Positions 10,013-18,887 of a stretch of 64,000 nucleotides of DNA are shown here, piece after piece. The stretch is from Halogranum gelatinilyticum. GTDB lineage: Archaea; Halobacteriota; Halobacteria; Halobacteriales; Haloferacaceae. The notes below the pieces were generated by a model. It did no database searches and was not told where the DNA came from. It saw only the letters and a list, made by a program, of their open reading frames with translations. The stretch is from NCBI RefSeq assembly GCF_900103715.1, contig NZ_FNHL01000002.1, positions 124,001 to 188,000 on the forward strand, written 5' to 3'. The stretch's first letter is position 1. The number at the start of each line of letters is the position of its first letter. A program made the position numbers and the translations under genes.

Positions 10013-11503
10013 ATGGCCGTCGACACCGCGCTCGTCTGGTTCCGCCGCGACCTGCGACTCCACGACAACCCCACGCTCGACGTGGCCGCAGGTGCCGGAG
10101 AACTCCTCTCAGTCTACTGTTTCGACCCGCGCGAGTACGGCACGGTCCGGTTCGGCGGCAGCGACTCCTTTCCGTTCCAGAAGACCGGCAGCCACCGCGC
10201 ACGCTTCCGCCGCGAGTCGGTCGCGGACCTCCGTGACTCGCTTCGCGAGCACGACAGCGACCTCCTCGTCGCCCACGAGAAGCCGGAGGACGCCATCCCC
10301 GCGCTGGCCGAGGCTGTCGACGCCGACGCAGTCTACTTCCAGACGTTGCCGACGAGCGAGGAGTCGGCACTCGAACGGCTGGTGAAAACGCGGCTCCGTG
10401 AGCGCGACGTGGCGGCTCACAGCTTCTGGACCCATACGCTCTATCACCTCGACGACCTGCCGACGCCCTACACCCAGATCGACGATACCTTCACCCCGTT
10501 CCGCAAGCAGGTCGAGTCGTCGTCAGCGGTGCGCGAGCCGCTGGCCGTCCCGTCGCTGCCGCCGTCGCCGTCGCCGTCGGACTCGCTCGACGATATCGAC
10601 GCTCTTGACGACCTTGACGGCGGCTTCGACGCGCTGCCGACGCTCGCGGACCTCGGGCTGGACGACCGCTCGGTCGACGACCGTGGCGTCCTGCCGTTCG
10701 CTGGCGGCGAGTCGGCCGCACTGGACCGCCTGGAGACGTACGTCTGGGAGCACGACCGTCTGCGCGAGTACAAGCAGACCCGAAACGGCCTGCTCGGTGC
10801 CGACTACTCCTCGAAGCTCTCACCGTGGCTCAACGAGGGCTGTCTGTCGCCGCGGTACGTGAAGGTCGAAGTCGACCGCTACGAGTCCGAGCGCGTCGCC
10901 AACGACTCGACCTACTGGCTGTTGTTCGAACTCGCGTGGCGCGATTTCTTCCAGTTCCAGTTTCAGAAACACGGCGACCGGTTCTTCAGCCGCGGCGGCA
11001 TCCGCAACCCAGACATCGACTGGCAGGAAGACCGCGACGCGCTCGGGCGGTGGGCGGCGGGCGAGACGGGCATCCCGTTCGTCGACGCGAACATGCGCGA
11101 GTTGAACCGGACAGGCTTCATGTCCAACCGCGGCCGCCAGAACGTCGCGTCCTTCCTGGCGAACAACCTCCGCGTCGACTGGCGATGGGGGGCGGCCTAC
11201 TTCGAGACCCAACTCGTCGACTACGACCCCTGCAGCAACTACGGCAACTGGGCCTACATCGCCGGCGTCGGCAACGACTCGCGTGATCGCTACTTCAACG
11301 TCGTCAAACAGGCGAAGAAGTACGACTCGCAGGCCGAGTACGTGAAACACTGGCTGCCCGAACTGTCGGCACTTCCGGCCGACAGGGCACACGAGCCGTG
11401 GACACTCTCGCCGGAGGAGCAGGCGAAGTATGGCGTCCATCTCGGTGTCGACTATCCGCAGCCGATGGTGGACGTGGAGGCGTCGTACGAGAAGCTACGG
11501 TAA
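10013..11503 (+). CDS. DASH-type cryptochrome/photolyase
   Basis: 496 residues from ATG 10013. The N-terminus (ALVWFRRDLRLHDNPTL) is the photolyase antenna domain; DDTFTPFRKQVE near residues 155-167 is characteristic of cryptochrome DASH. The FAD-binding C-terminal half contains GADYSSKLSPWLNEGCLSPR (about 263-282) and the later WRWGAAYFETQLVDYDPCSN region. DASH enzymes repair cyclobutane dimers in single-stranded DNA using light. A Ser/Pro/Asp-rich linker near residues 178-200 looks like a haloarchaeal insertion. The gene stands alone on its strand; a 168-nt gap separates it from SpoVR and dsbB converges from the other side. Confidence 0.9.
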   Translation: MAVDTALVWFRRDLRLHDNPTLDVAAGAGELLSVYCFDPREYGTVRFGGSDSFPFQKTGSHRARFRRESVADLRDSLREHDSDLLVAHEKPEDAIPALAEAVDADAVYFQTLPTSEESALERLVKTRLRERDVAAHSFWTHTLYHLDDLPTPYTQIDDTFTPFRKQVESSSAVREPLAVPSLPPSPSPSDSLDDIDALDDLDGGFDALPTLADLGLDDRSVDDRGVLPFAGGESAALDRLETYVWEHDRLREYKQTRNGLLGADYSSKLSPWLNEGCLSPRYVKVEVDRYESERVANDSTYWLLFELAWRDFFQFQFQKHGDRFFSRGGIRNPDIDWQEDRDALGRWAAGETGIPFVDANMRELNRTGFMSNRGRQNVASFLANNLRVDWRWGAAYFETQLVDYDPCSNYGNWAYIAGVGNDSRDRYFNVVKQAKKYDSQAEYVKHWLPELSALPADRAHEPWTLSPEEQAKYGVHLGVDYPQPMVDVEASYEKLR

Positions 11504-11523
11504 CCCGGTCGAGCGGAGGAGAA

Positions 11524-11946
11524 TCAGTGCTCCAGCCACGTCGGCTGCCGCCACAGCACGAGCAGACAGGCCGTGACCAACACGAATCCGACGAGCGACA
11601 GCCGCGGAATCGTGAGCAGGCCACCGGCCATCGGATAGAGGATGGAGGCACAGCCGCCGCCGACGCCGCAGGTCGCACCGATACTGGGGTTGATTTGGAG
11701 GTAGCTGTGGTAGGCGGCGATACCCATTCCGAGCAGCGACAGCGGGAGACCGGTCCGCCAGACGCGGCTGTTACCGTCCAGTGTGGCGACGCCGAGGACG
11801 ACCACGAGCGGATACATCAGAATGCGTTGGTACCAACACAGCTCACAGGGGACGAGGCCGAGACCGAGGCTGAAATAGAGGCTTCCGGCCGTAGCGACGC
11901 TGGCGACGAACGTCGAGACGGCGAGGACGAGGCGGGACTGAATCAT
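11524..11946 (-). CDS. dsbB: DsbB family disulfide bond formation protein
   Basis: 140 residues with ATG at 11946. Four hydrophobic membrane segments are visible. The first cysteine pair is CELC (about residues 34-37) after the first segment and the second pair is CGVGGGC (about 92-98) in the second external loop, both where DsbB needs them to oxidise a DsbA-like partner and pass electrons to quinone. No DsbA gene is adjacent. The gene converges on the cryptochrome gene, with 20 nt between the stops. Confidence 0.9.
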   Translation of the reverse strand: MIQSRLVLAVSTFVASVATAGSLYFSLGLGLVPCELCWYQRILMYPLVVVLGVATLDGNSRVWRTGLPLSLLGMGIAAYHSYLQINPSIGATCGVGGGCASILYPMAGGLLTIPRLSLVGFVLVTACLLVLWRQPTWLEH

Positions 11947-11978
11947 CGGCTGTTGGGTCGACTGCGTTCGGGGCGTAC

Positions 11979-12674
11979 TTAATCAGTCTTGTCCGACGTC
12001 GCCTTGACAGTCTGTCGGCTCTCTTCGGCCACGCTCTGGGAGTCGTTACCGTTTTTGCCGGCTCGCTCTGCGAGCGTCGGCTGCTTCGCGACCGTGTTGG
12101 CACCCTTTTCGACGGGTGCGTTCGCCCCGCCGAGTGCCGACTGGCGGGTCAGATAGGTGTGGACACCGGCGGCGACGCCGAAGACGACGGCGATGAGTGC
12201 CGCATACCCCAACGGTGGAATCACGCTGGCGGGGACGATTCCCGCCCAGACGACGAGGACGAGCCCGAGTGCCACCGCCGAGAGACCGAGATAGAACTCG
12301 CTCCACGGGAGTTCGTCCTTCGGGACGACTTCGAGGTAGACGTCCAGCTCCGCCGACGTCGGTGTGAGCGTGATGTGGCCACGGTCACGGTCGTATTCGA
12401 CGATGTTGCAGTCGTCCATCTTCGGCAGATGGGTCTGGTGCAGGGACGTGTAGACCCGCTTGCGTTGTTTGTATGTCAGTTCGTTAATCTCGATGCCGTT
12501 CTCCCACGCCGCGATCTGTTCTGCGAGGTCTCGAATCCGAACCTGTTCCGGATGTTGCTTCAGGTAGTGAATAACGTACCGTCGGCGTTGGTTGCTCAGC
12601 GTCGAGAAAATCGTGTCTCTCGACAGTTGGCCGTCTGGCTCTGCTTGCTCCCGCTCGTTTATTTCAGTCCCCAT
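11979..12674 (-). CDS. HTH-domain membrane-associated regulator (DUF7344-like)
   Basis: 231 residues from ATG 12674. The N-terminal 110 residues read as an archaeal winged HTH: DTIFSTLSNQRRRYVIHYL, then a helix pair around RDLAEQIAAWENGIEINELT and YKQRKRVYTSLHQTHLPKMD. Two hydrophobic segments follow (about residues 135-180), then a polar Ser/Thr/Lys-rich tail. This layout is common in haloarchaeal one-component regulators of the DUF7344 group (name from memory). It probably binds DNA while anchored in the membrane; the signal is unknown. It is 32 nt upstream of dsbB on the same strand, so the two may form an operon. Confidence 0.78.
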   Translation of the reverse strand: MGTEINEREQAEPDGQLSRDTIFSTLSNQRRRYVIHYLKQHPEQVRIRDLAEQIAAWENGIEINELTYKQRKRVYTSLHQTHLPKMDDCNIVEYDRDRGHITLTPTSAELDVYLEVVPKDELPWSEFYLGLSAVALGLVLVVWAGIVPASVIPPLGYAALIAVVFGVAAGVHTYLTRQSALGGANAPVEKGANTVAKQPTLAERAGKNGNDSQSVAEESRQTVKATSDKTD

Positions 12675-13068
12675 GTCTTGTCCATCCCCGTGCCTTGGAG
12701 GGCACTCAATCTAGACGAACAGATAGTACGAGAGATGAGAATATAATGCTAGTGTATGTTACTACTTCAGAATGTCACACTAATCGAACTCATTGTTTGT
12801 TAGAAAATAATGCAACACTGACTGGTTCACCCATGGTATCGACTACCTACCCGAGCGTGATTGGCGACGATTGAGGGACGCGCTCCCTGAATCGACTCCC
12901 CCGTCGGCAGTCGACACCAATCAGGCTCGCGGCGCGATGAAACGCACCGCTCGACGTTTAGCTTCTGAAGAATGCTCGGTAGGCTTCAAATCCCTTCGTC
13001 CGCATTTCCCGCTTCACAGCCGGAGCGACACGCACAGAAGTCGCTCCGGGCGTAGTTAAGTGGAAAAG
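12675..13068. other. Intergenic region next to the integration site, with a stray tRNA-Glu 3'-end fragment
   Basis: About 390 nt with no convincing gene. The first 120 nt are AT-rich and probably hold the promoter of the HTH gene. At 12972-12983 a 12-nt string, ATGCTCGGTAGG, equals the sequence at 21592-21603 that covers the 3' end of the intact tRNA-Glu. The match stops there, although TTCAAATCCC follows. It could be a remnant of an older insertion at the same site. Confidence 0.5.
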
Positions 13069-13124
<56 letters not shown>

Positions 13125-13141
13125 ACGCGCCTTCGGCGCGT
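13125..13141 (+). other. Perfect hairpin at the element's inner edge of the distal attachment site
   Basis: ACGCGCC-TTC-GGCGCGT is a 7-bp perfect stem with a 3-nt loop, starting at the first base after the tRNA-Glu repeat. It could be an arm-binding or structural signal of the recombination site, or a terminator. The position exactly at the junction is the reason for listing it. Confidence 0.5.
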
Positions 13142-13399
13142 ATTCAACCACCAAACGGCCCAAATCCGCTTTGTTTCAGCAGTGGGTACTACATCCTAAT
13201 GTATGAAGGTACTTAAAACCCGGTTGTTGGGCCGACAGCCAAGTGACACTCACCGCAAATCGGTGGAATCTCAGTCTGCTTGGCTTTCCGGGCCGACCAT
13301 ACTCAGACGATAATTGAGACGTGGAGTGATGAGCAAGATAGTTGCCAAAAGACGGCTCAGATGGCTTTCTCGGACGATTCAACGCATCGAGCGGGCTGT

Positions 13400-13696
13400 T
13401 CAGTCTTCCGAGTAGTCGATACTCTCCACCGCGACGAGGTCGCCTTCCATCGGGTCTTCGTCTGCGTGGTGGTAGTAGGCTGTCTCCACCGTGTTCCCCT
13501 CGGAGTAGGAGAGGATGAACTGCTCTTCTTCGCTGTCAACGAGGTCGATGAAGCGAACCGCCTCACCGGGACTCGGCTGTTCTGTGCGGGTCGTGACGAC
13601 CTCGTACTCTGTCCCGTTCAGGGAGAGGAAGTCGCCCTCCTCGATCTCCTCGAACGCGGGAAGCCGCTCTCTCACCGCATCGACGGTCATGACCAT
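13400..13696 (-). CDS. Small acidic hypothetical protein of the element
   Basis: 98 residues from ATG 13696, or 96 from the in-frame ATG at 13690. Acidic and soluble; an SH3-like or beta-rich pattern is suggested by short alternating strands (GDFLSLNGTEYEVVTTRTEQ, then EGDLVAVESIDYSED). Codon use and acidity look haloarchaeal, which supports a real gene. I do not recognise the family. It sits alone at the distal end of the element, reading toward the displaced tRNA fragment. A single-copy antirestriction or regulatory role is possible, but nothing in the sequence shows it. Confidence 0.6.
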   Translation of the reverse strand: MVMTVDAVRERLPAFEEIEEGDFLSLNGTEYEVVTTRTEQPSPGEAVRFIDLVDSEEEQFILSYSEGNTVETAYYHHADEDPMEGDLVAVESIDYSED

Positions 13697-14698
13697 GCGT
13701 TCCGGGTTGCGTGTCCGTCACTTGAAGTTTCTCCACCTCACGCTCTACCGCATCGAGGAGGGTTGTTTCACTTGTTCGCCTGAAACGCCGTCGAAAGCCC
13801 CGTTCTTTGGCGAGAAGCTCTCATACAAGCACTTTCCTCAGACTCTAAGACGCCTGAAATCGCAGTCTCAGACCGGGATTTTCGCAGGCGGAGTCACCTA
13901 CTCACGCGATTAGCGATTCGGGTAATGTTCTAACTTGACTCTATTTCAGAAGAAATTAAACATTCGTAATATTCACTCCCGCTCTCAATTCACTGTGTCT
14001 CCGAATACTTCAGCTTCTCTCTGAGGTCGTCTAAGAGCGTCTTGATTGCCAAGATGAGTCCTCCATCTCGGTGACTATTGAACGCGATTCTGACGGCACT
14101 CTGCCACCACAGAATCAGACTGCATTGTCAGGGGAACCCCGACTCCATGAGACGGCACACTGTGGCTTTCCATTACTGCTGTCACTCCGTGGCCTACAAT
14201 GAGTGTATTACCACTACGGACACCAAAGCTGGATAAACACTACGAATCAACGCATAGAGGCGGTGTGTTTGGTTTGTACGTTAGATCGATACACTGGTTG
14301 AGTGGCCTTACTTACAGTGTACATACTACTATCGTACATCCGTAGTGTATGCCCCCTGTTGCTACCAGTGAAGTAGAAACGACACCATGAACCTTACAGA
14401 TGTTTCCTAAACGCTGTTTCTAGTATCTGCTTGTAATATAGTGGGTGCGTGGTTATCTTTTGATGGTATTAGCGCATCATAATATCTGTGTCATCAACCA
14501 CTGGCAGGGTGTCGAGTCGAGCTGTGACTGGCACTCCAACCCCAGCGGTGATAGTCGAGATAACCACGCATCGAGGTCGAAAGAGCAGTCGACCGGTGGG
14601 GTCTGTCGAACCGAAGACGAACTCCGCACCTCGATGCGGTAAAACACGATAGGTCGAACACATGAAACGTTATGTCCCCATCTTGAGACTGACAACCC
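13697..14698. other. AT-richer non-coding stretch upstream of the type IIG gene
   Basis: About 1 kb between the small hypothetical gene and the restriction-modification gene. Short frames on both strands show no protein-like composition except the remnant at 13990-14127. Copies of CGCATCGAGG or its complement occur at 13749, 14567 and 14629. A partly palindromic AT-rich patch lies near 14316-14350 (GTGTACATAC and GTACATCC around a central ACTATC). The last 60 nt must hold the promoter of the type IIG gene. Confidence 0.55.
13990..14127 (-). pseudogene. Possible C-terminal fragment of a lost gene
   Basis: A 45-codon open frame on the minus strand ends at TGA 13990-13992 and has no ATG or GTG start. 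The translation includes RIAFNSHRDGGLILAIKTLL and then DDLREKLKYSETQ, a credible amphipathic helical C-terminus, unlike shadow translations in this window. An in-frame stop lies directly upstream at 14128-14130. I read it as the decayed end of a former element gene of unknown family; chance remains possible. Confidence 0.3.
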
Positions 14699-17600
14699 AT
14701 GACGGACACGGCGACCTTCCTCGAAGCCCTCCACGGGATTGGTTCCCGGATTGATGGGGAGATGAGCGAGAAGGACGTGGAGAACGCCTTTTTAAACGAG
14801 AACTTCTACGAACTGCTCGGCTACGATGGTGCAGGTCACGACCTACGGAGTGAAATGACACTCCCCGATAGTCGTCGACCGGACTACATCACACTCGACG
14901 AGAACGAGTCAGTCACAGCGGTCTACGAGTTCAAAACCTCGGGACGCGATCTTGACCCCCACGAAGACCAACTGTTCCACTACGTTGAGGCACTCAAAGC
15001 CGACTATGGTGTCCTGACGAACGGTGAGGAGTTCCGTCTGTACCAACGAGACGGCCATGCTCGGATGGTGACAGTGTCGTTGGCTGAAGCCACCGAGAGT
15101 GACGCCAACGACGTTCAGGTTGCACTCGAAAAGCCAGTGTGGGACATCCGTGACCCCGAAAGTGTCAACAAATATCTCAACACCCTCGATGAGGTGAGTC
15201 TCGAAGAAGAACTCGGACGAGAGCACTTCTTCGACACCTTCCGCTTGGAGGACGACAGTCCTTTCGCGAATCTTGTGACTGCAATGATGGACTTACTCGT
15301 AGAACTTCGCGACGACCACGAAGCGAAGTTCGTCAGAGGGGCATACGACTTCTGGGAAGCCAGCTACGCGAGTGAACCAGATGAGACTCCCGATTCGTGG
15401 GAAACATTCATCGACGGGAAGCAGTCACTCCGCGACTTCATGTTCTGTCTGGAGTCCGGCCATGCACTTCTTGCTCGACTCCTACTGGCAAAGGCAACTG
15501 ACGACCACGACTTCTTCCCGACAGACAAGGGGCTACGCCGCTACTTCGATGAACTCGGTGGCTTCAGTGGAAACATCACCCTCGATGCGTACCCAATCGC
15601 CGCCAACGGGATGATCGAGGATATGCGGAACCAGCTTGTCGAGAGTTTGTTCGAGGACGACATCTTCATCTGGTGGACTGACGGGTACGGTGAGCAAACC
15701 GCCAGTCAGCACAAGAACCCGTACAGCCGGTTCAAAGAGGTGGCGACGGAGGGAACCAACGTAAGCCGTGTGACGCCAGCAACCCGAGAACGGTTCAGTC
15801 GTGCCGTTGCCAACGTCGCTTTCGCTGTCCTGAAGTTCGACTTCTCCCGCATCGAAGGCGACCCGCTCGGAAACCTCTACCAGCGATACTTCGACCCGGA
15901 GACACGGAAGGCCCTTGGGGAGTTCTACACTCCACAGCCGGTTATCGACTACATCATGGACGGAGTCGACTACAACGTCGGTGTGTCTGAGGAACGCATC
16001 ATTGACCCCTCCTGTGGCTCCGGTACGTTCCTCGTCGAAGCAGTGAATCGCTATCTCGAAGACGTACGTCGCTACAACGACGACCCTGATTGGGCAAAGC
16101 ACCTTTCAGAACTCTGTACCCGTCCGCACATCGTCGGATTGGACATTCACCCCTTCGCTGTCCTCATGGCACAGATTCGCTTCATGGTCACAATCCTCCC
16201 GGAGTATCGGGAGGCAAAACAGGGACGGGAGGACTTCACCATCCGCCGACTTCCGATCTTCCGGACTGACTCACTCCGGAACGAGCGTGAGCTGACTGGT
16301 ATCGACCTCGGTGACGAAGGCCAGACACAGATGACGCTCGACTCGATAACCGAGGACAACCAGGATGTGATGATTCCAGTGCCTCTGCCCATCGAGGTCG
16401 ACGAAAGCGAGGTGGCCCAGTCCGACATCGAAGATGGGTTCCTCGTCCAGCGGGTTCGGATGCCCAAATACAACACAGCGAAGGTCAACGCTCAAATTCG
16501 GAGCTTCGGCGAATACTTCGCCGCGCTACAGGGCGTCCTCGACGTGGTGAAGTACCATATGCACGAAGGGTTGTGGGAATATACCGGTGGTCTGGAGACA
16601 GGCATCAACCGCTACACGACCCGCGAGTACGACGGTGTCGAGGAGTTCTTTGAGCCGTACGTCAACGACGTGTTGGGGACGGTTCGCTACCTCCGTGAAG
16701 ACCACGGCGACGGACGGCTGTTCAAGATGTTCGAGGACAGCGTTCTCGCACTCGTCGTGAAGAACTACATGGAGTACGACTACGTGGTCGGGAACCCGCC
16801 ATACGTTCGCGTTCAAAACCTCCCGGATAGACAAAAAAAGATTCTCGAAAAACAATATGATTCCACGACAGGAAACTACGACATTTACTGTGTCTTCTAC
16901 GAGCGAGGACTGGAATTACTAAAGAACAGGACAGGAAAACTCGGCTACATCACCTCGAACCAGTTCCTCCTTGCAGACTATGGGGAAGGAATCCGTCGTG
17001 TGCTTCTGGAAGATGCGGCGATTGAGGAGGTGTACGACTTCCGAGATTCGGGAGTTTTCGATGATGCCGCTAATCTGCCAGTGATTCTCTTCGCGCGCGA
17101 CGAGCAGGATTTAGAGGTACGGGAGAACAATCAGATTCGATGTGTACGGGTGAAGTCAAATATCGATGAACACAGTCAGAACAAGCTTGACGAGGAAGTT
17201 GTTGCCTCGGTTCGTAAGCACCGCGACGAGACACGATATAGCGACGAATATATCGATGTCTTTGACTTCCCACAGCAGAAGTTAGACGACCAGTTTTGGT
17301 CGTTGATGCCACCAGAAGAATTGAAAGTCTTCGAGAAGCTGGATTCGAAGAAAGACGGTACGATTGGAAATTTCACCGATTCCGTCTTCGCTGGCACTCA
17401 AACCAGTGCTAATGATGTGTATGTCGTGACGCTACAAGACGCCGATTATGTCGGGTCAAACGAAATTGGAGATACGGTTCATGTTTCTCCCACGGGTGAT
17501 GAAGGAGAAACATTCGAGATTGAAACTGATCTGCTACGACCTTGGCTACAAGGAATTGATGTTCAACGCTGGCGTGGTGATTGGTCGGGTCAGCACGTCA

Positions 17601-18580
17601 TTCTTCCCTACTACTTGGAGGAAACTGACGAGGGGGAAACGGTAGGAGTATACTCCCCGGAATATATCCAAGAAAATCTACCTCTCACGTGGGAGTATTT
17701 CGAATATTATCGTGATACTTTGGAGGGGAGAGAGGGCGGCCGCATGAAGGGTGAAGAGGACTGGTATGCGTTCATATACCCCAAAAACCACGAGCGATTC
17801 GAGAAGCCCAAAATCATCAATGCAGATATGGCTAGCAACGCTCGATATATGCTTGACGAGGAAGGTGAGTGGTATTTCAAGACACCGTACGGCCTCCAAC
17901 TCACGACAGAATATAGATCACAAACGAAAGAAGTCGCCGGTCAACTCAATTCAGGGGCTTTGGACTTCTATCTGAAACACATCGCCCCGATGCTCCTCGG
18001 TGGAAAGTACCGTTACCAATCCCGGTATATTAGCCCGCTTCCGTGCATTGTTGAGGACGACGGTGAGTTCGAAGTTATTAGGACTGCTTTAGAGCCGATA
18101 TTAGAATCGTTAGATACGAAAAATAAAATCAACCGTTTCCCGGAAGCCTATCTCGGAGACTTCGACGGCGACCTGGGTTACATCGACTACGAGTGGCAGA
18201 CTCGTCGGTATCCGGTAAACGCTAACATCCAAGAGAAGGGAACTGAAGGCCGGTTCGCTGTGACGGCTGGCCGCTCAGACGAGATCTCTCATCCGATGAT
18301 GGACAAGGGTGACAGGGAAGAACGGAAGCTCCGAGCGAAGTATGTCCACGCCGCCGTCGACGGACGTGACATGAAGAAGGGCGAGGGGCAGACCATCCCC
18401 ATCCCTAAGACCGCTAATGGCGTGGAAGAACTCATCGAGGCACTGGAAGCCGACAAGCAAACTGTCGAAGAAACCAGCATCGAAGAACTCGAAGCCGAGA
18501 TCGACGAAGCCGTCTACGACCTGTTCGACCTGACCGACGACGAGCGGCAGGTCATCGAAGACTATCTCGAAGTCTTCTGA
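14699..18580 (+). CDS. Type IIG-like restriction endonuclease-methyltransferase
   Basis: 1293 residues from ATG 14699. The N-terminus has a PD-(D/E)xK-like nuclease pattern: PD at residues 61-62 and EFK at 77-79. A gamma-class N6-adenine methyltransferase follows, with motif I DPSCGSGTFL near residue 436 and the catalytic NPPY near 699; the family hallmark FYTPQPVIDYI lies near 413. The rest is the target-recognition region, ending in a helical tail. Such single-chain enzymes cut unmodified DNA and methylate their own sites; a BREX PglX-like modification role is less likely because no BREX genes are present. The part from about 16800 to 18150 is AT-richer than the flanks. It stands alone on its strand in the element. 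Confidence 0.88.
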   Translation: MTDTATFLEALHGIGSRIDGEMSEKDVENAFLNENFYELLGYDGAGHDLRSEMTLPDSRRPDYITLDENESVTAVYEFKTSGRDLDPHEDQLFHYVEALKADYGVLTNGEEFRLYQRDGHARMVTVSLAEATESDANDVQVALEKPVWDIRDPESVNKYLNTLDEVSLEEELGREHFFDTFRLEDDSPFANLVTAMMDLLVELRDDHEAKFVRGAYDFWEASYASEPDETPDSWETFIDGKQSLRDFMFCLESGHALLARLLLAKATDDHDFFPTDKGLRRYFDELGGFSGNITLDAYPIAANGMIEDMRNQLVESLFEDDIFIWWTDGYGEQTASQHKNPYSRFKEVATEGTNVSRVTPATRERFSRAVANVAFAVLKFDFSRIEGDPLGNLYQRYFDPETRKALGEFYTPQPVIDYIMDGVDYNVGVSEERIIDPSCGSGTFLVEAVNRYLEDVRRYNDDPDWAKHLSELCTRPHIVGLDIHPFAVLMAQIRFMVTILPEYREAKQGREDFTIRRLPIFRTDSLRNERELTGIDLGDEGQTQMTLDSITEDNQDVMIPVPLPIEVDESEVAQSDIEDGFLVQRVRMPKYNTAKVNAQIRSFGEYFAALQGVLDVVKYHMHEGLWEYTGGLETGINRYTTREYDGVEEFFEPYVNDVLGTVRYLREDHGDGRLFKMFEDSVLALVVKNYMEYDYVVGNPPYVRVQNLPDRQKKILEKQYDSTTGNYDIYCVFYERGLELLKNRTGKLGYITSNQFLLADYGEGIRRVLLEDAAIEEVYDFRDSGVFDDAANLPVILFARDEQDLEVRENNQIRCVRVKSNIDEHSQNKLDEEVVASVRKHRDETRYSDEYIDVFDFPQQKLDDQFWSLMPPEELKVFEKLDSKKDGTIGNFTDSVFAGTQTSANDVYVVTLQDADYVGSNEIGDTVHVSPTGDEGETFEIETDLLRPWLQGIDVQRWRGDWSGQHVILPYYLEETDEGETVGVYSPEYIQENLPLTWEYFEYYRDTLEGREGGRMKGEEDWYAFIYPKNHERFEKPKIINADMASNARYMLDEEGEWYFKTPYGLQLTTEYRSQTKEVAGQLNSGALDFYLKHIAPMLLGGKYRYQSRYISPLPCIVEDDGEFEVIRTALEPILESLDTKNKINRFPEAYLGDFDGDLGYIDYEWQTRRYPVNANIQEKGTEGRFAVTAGRSDEISHPMMDKGDREERKLRAKYVHAAVDGRDMKKGEGQTIPIPKTANGVEELIEALEADKQTVEETSIEELEAEIDEAVYDLFDLTDDERQVIEDYLEVF

Positions 18581-18887
18581 AACAGGTCTACCGACGTGAG
18601 GGGTGGGGTACAGGGTCGGAACATCCCCGTCCAACCTTTGGATTTCTGAGTGGCACTTCGACTGTTGGAATCGAGGGGTTCACCGCATCGAGGGAGTTGC
18701 ATCTCGTCTTCCAGTTGGACTCACGCTACCCCTGTCGGGTATAACTAACAGCCATGGATTCAACACTCCGCCTCGATGCGTTCGACCACTCGACAGTACC
18801 CTCGTGTTGAACCTCTCGTGTATCATCAGTGTATGCCGCTCCACTCTAACGTAATGCTAAGGGGTTTATATACCACCCCTCGCGGCT
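18581..18887. other. Convergent intergenic region in the element
   Basis: 307 nt between the ends of the type IIG gene and the 241-residue gene. It carries CGCATCGAGG at 18684 and its complement at 18771. Short plus-strand frames here do not look like protein. A hairpin at 18860-18880 lies against the minus-strand stop. Confidence 0.5.
18860..18880 (-). terminator. Hairpin just downstream of the 241-residue gene
   Basis: AGGGGT and ACCCCT form a perfect 6-bp stem around a 9-nt AT-rich loop, 8 nt past the stop codon at 18888. It may end or stabilise the minus-strand transcript. The loop contains TTTATATA-like sequence (18865-18872), so a promoter is the alternative reading. Confidence 0.35.

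Noticed and set aside
13229-13303. Imperfect inverted repeat (GCCGACAGCCAAG against CTTGGCTTTCCGGGC) in the element
   Set aside because: The arms match only in part and no transposase or target duplication accompanies them, so I do not call an insertion sequence.
14699-18580. BREX PglX methyltransferase
   Set aside because: The length and motifs would allow it, but no PglZ, BrxC or BrxL genes are near, and the N-terminal PD and EFK residues suggest a nuclease, so a stand-alone type IIG enzyme is the better call.
18603-18854. 83-codon plus-strand ORF after the type IIG gene
   Set aside because: The translation is not acidic, mixes Cys and Pro at random and spans the repeat copies and an AT-rich patch; it looks like chance.
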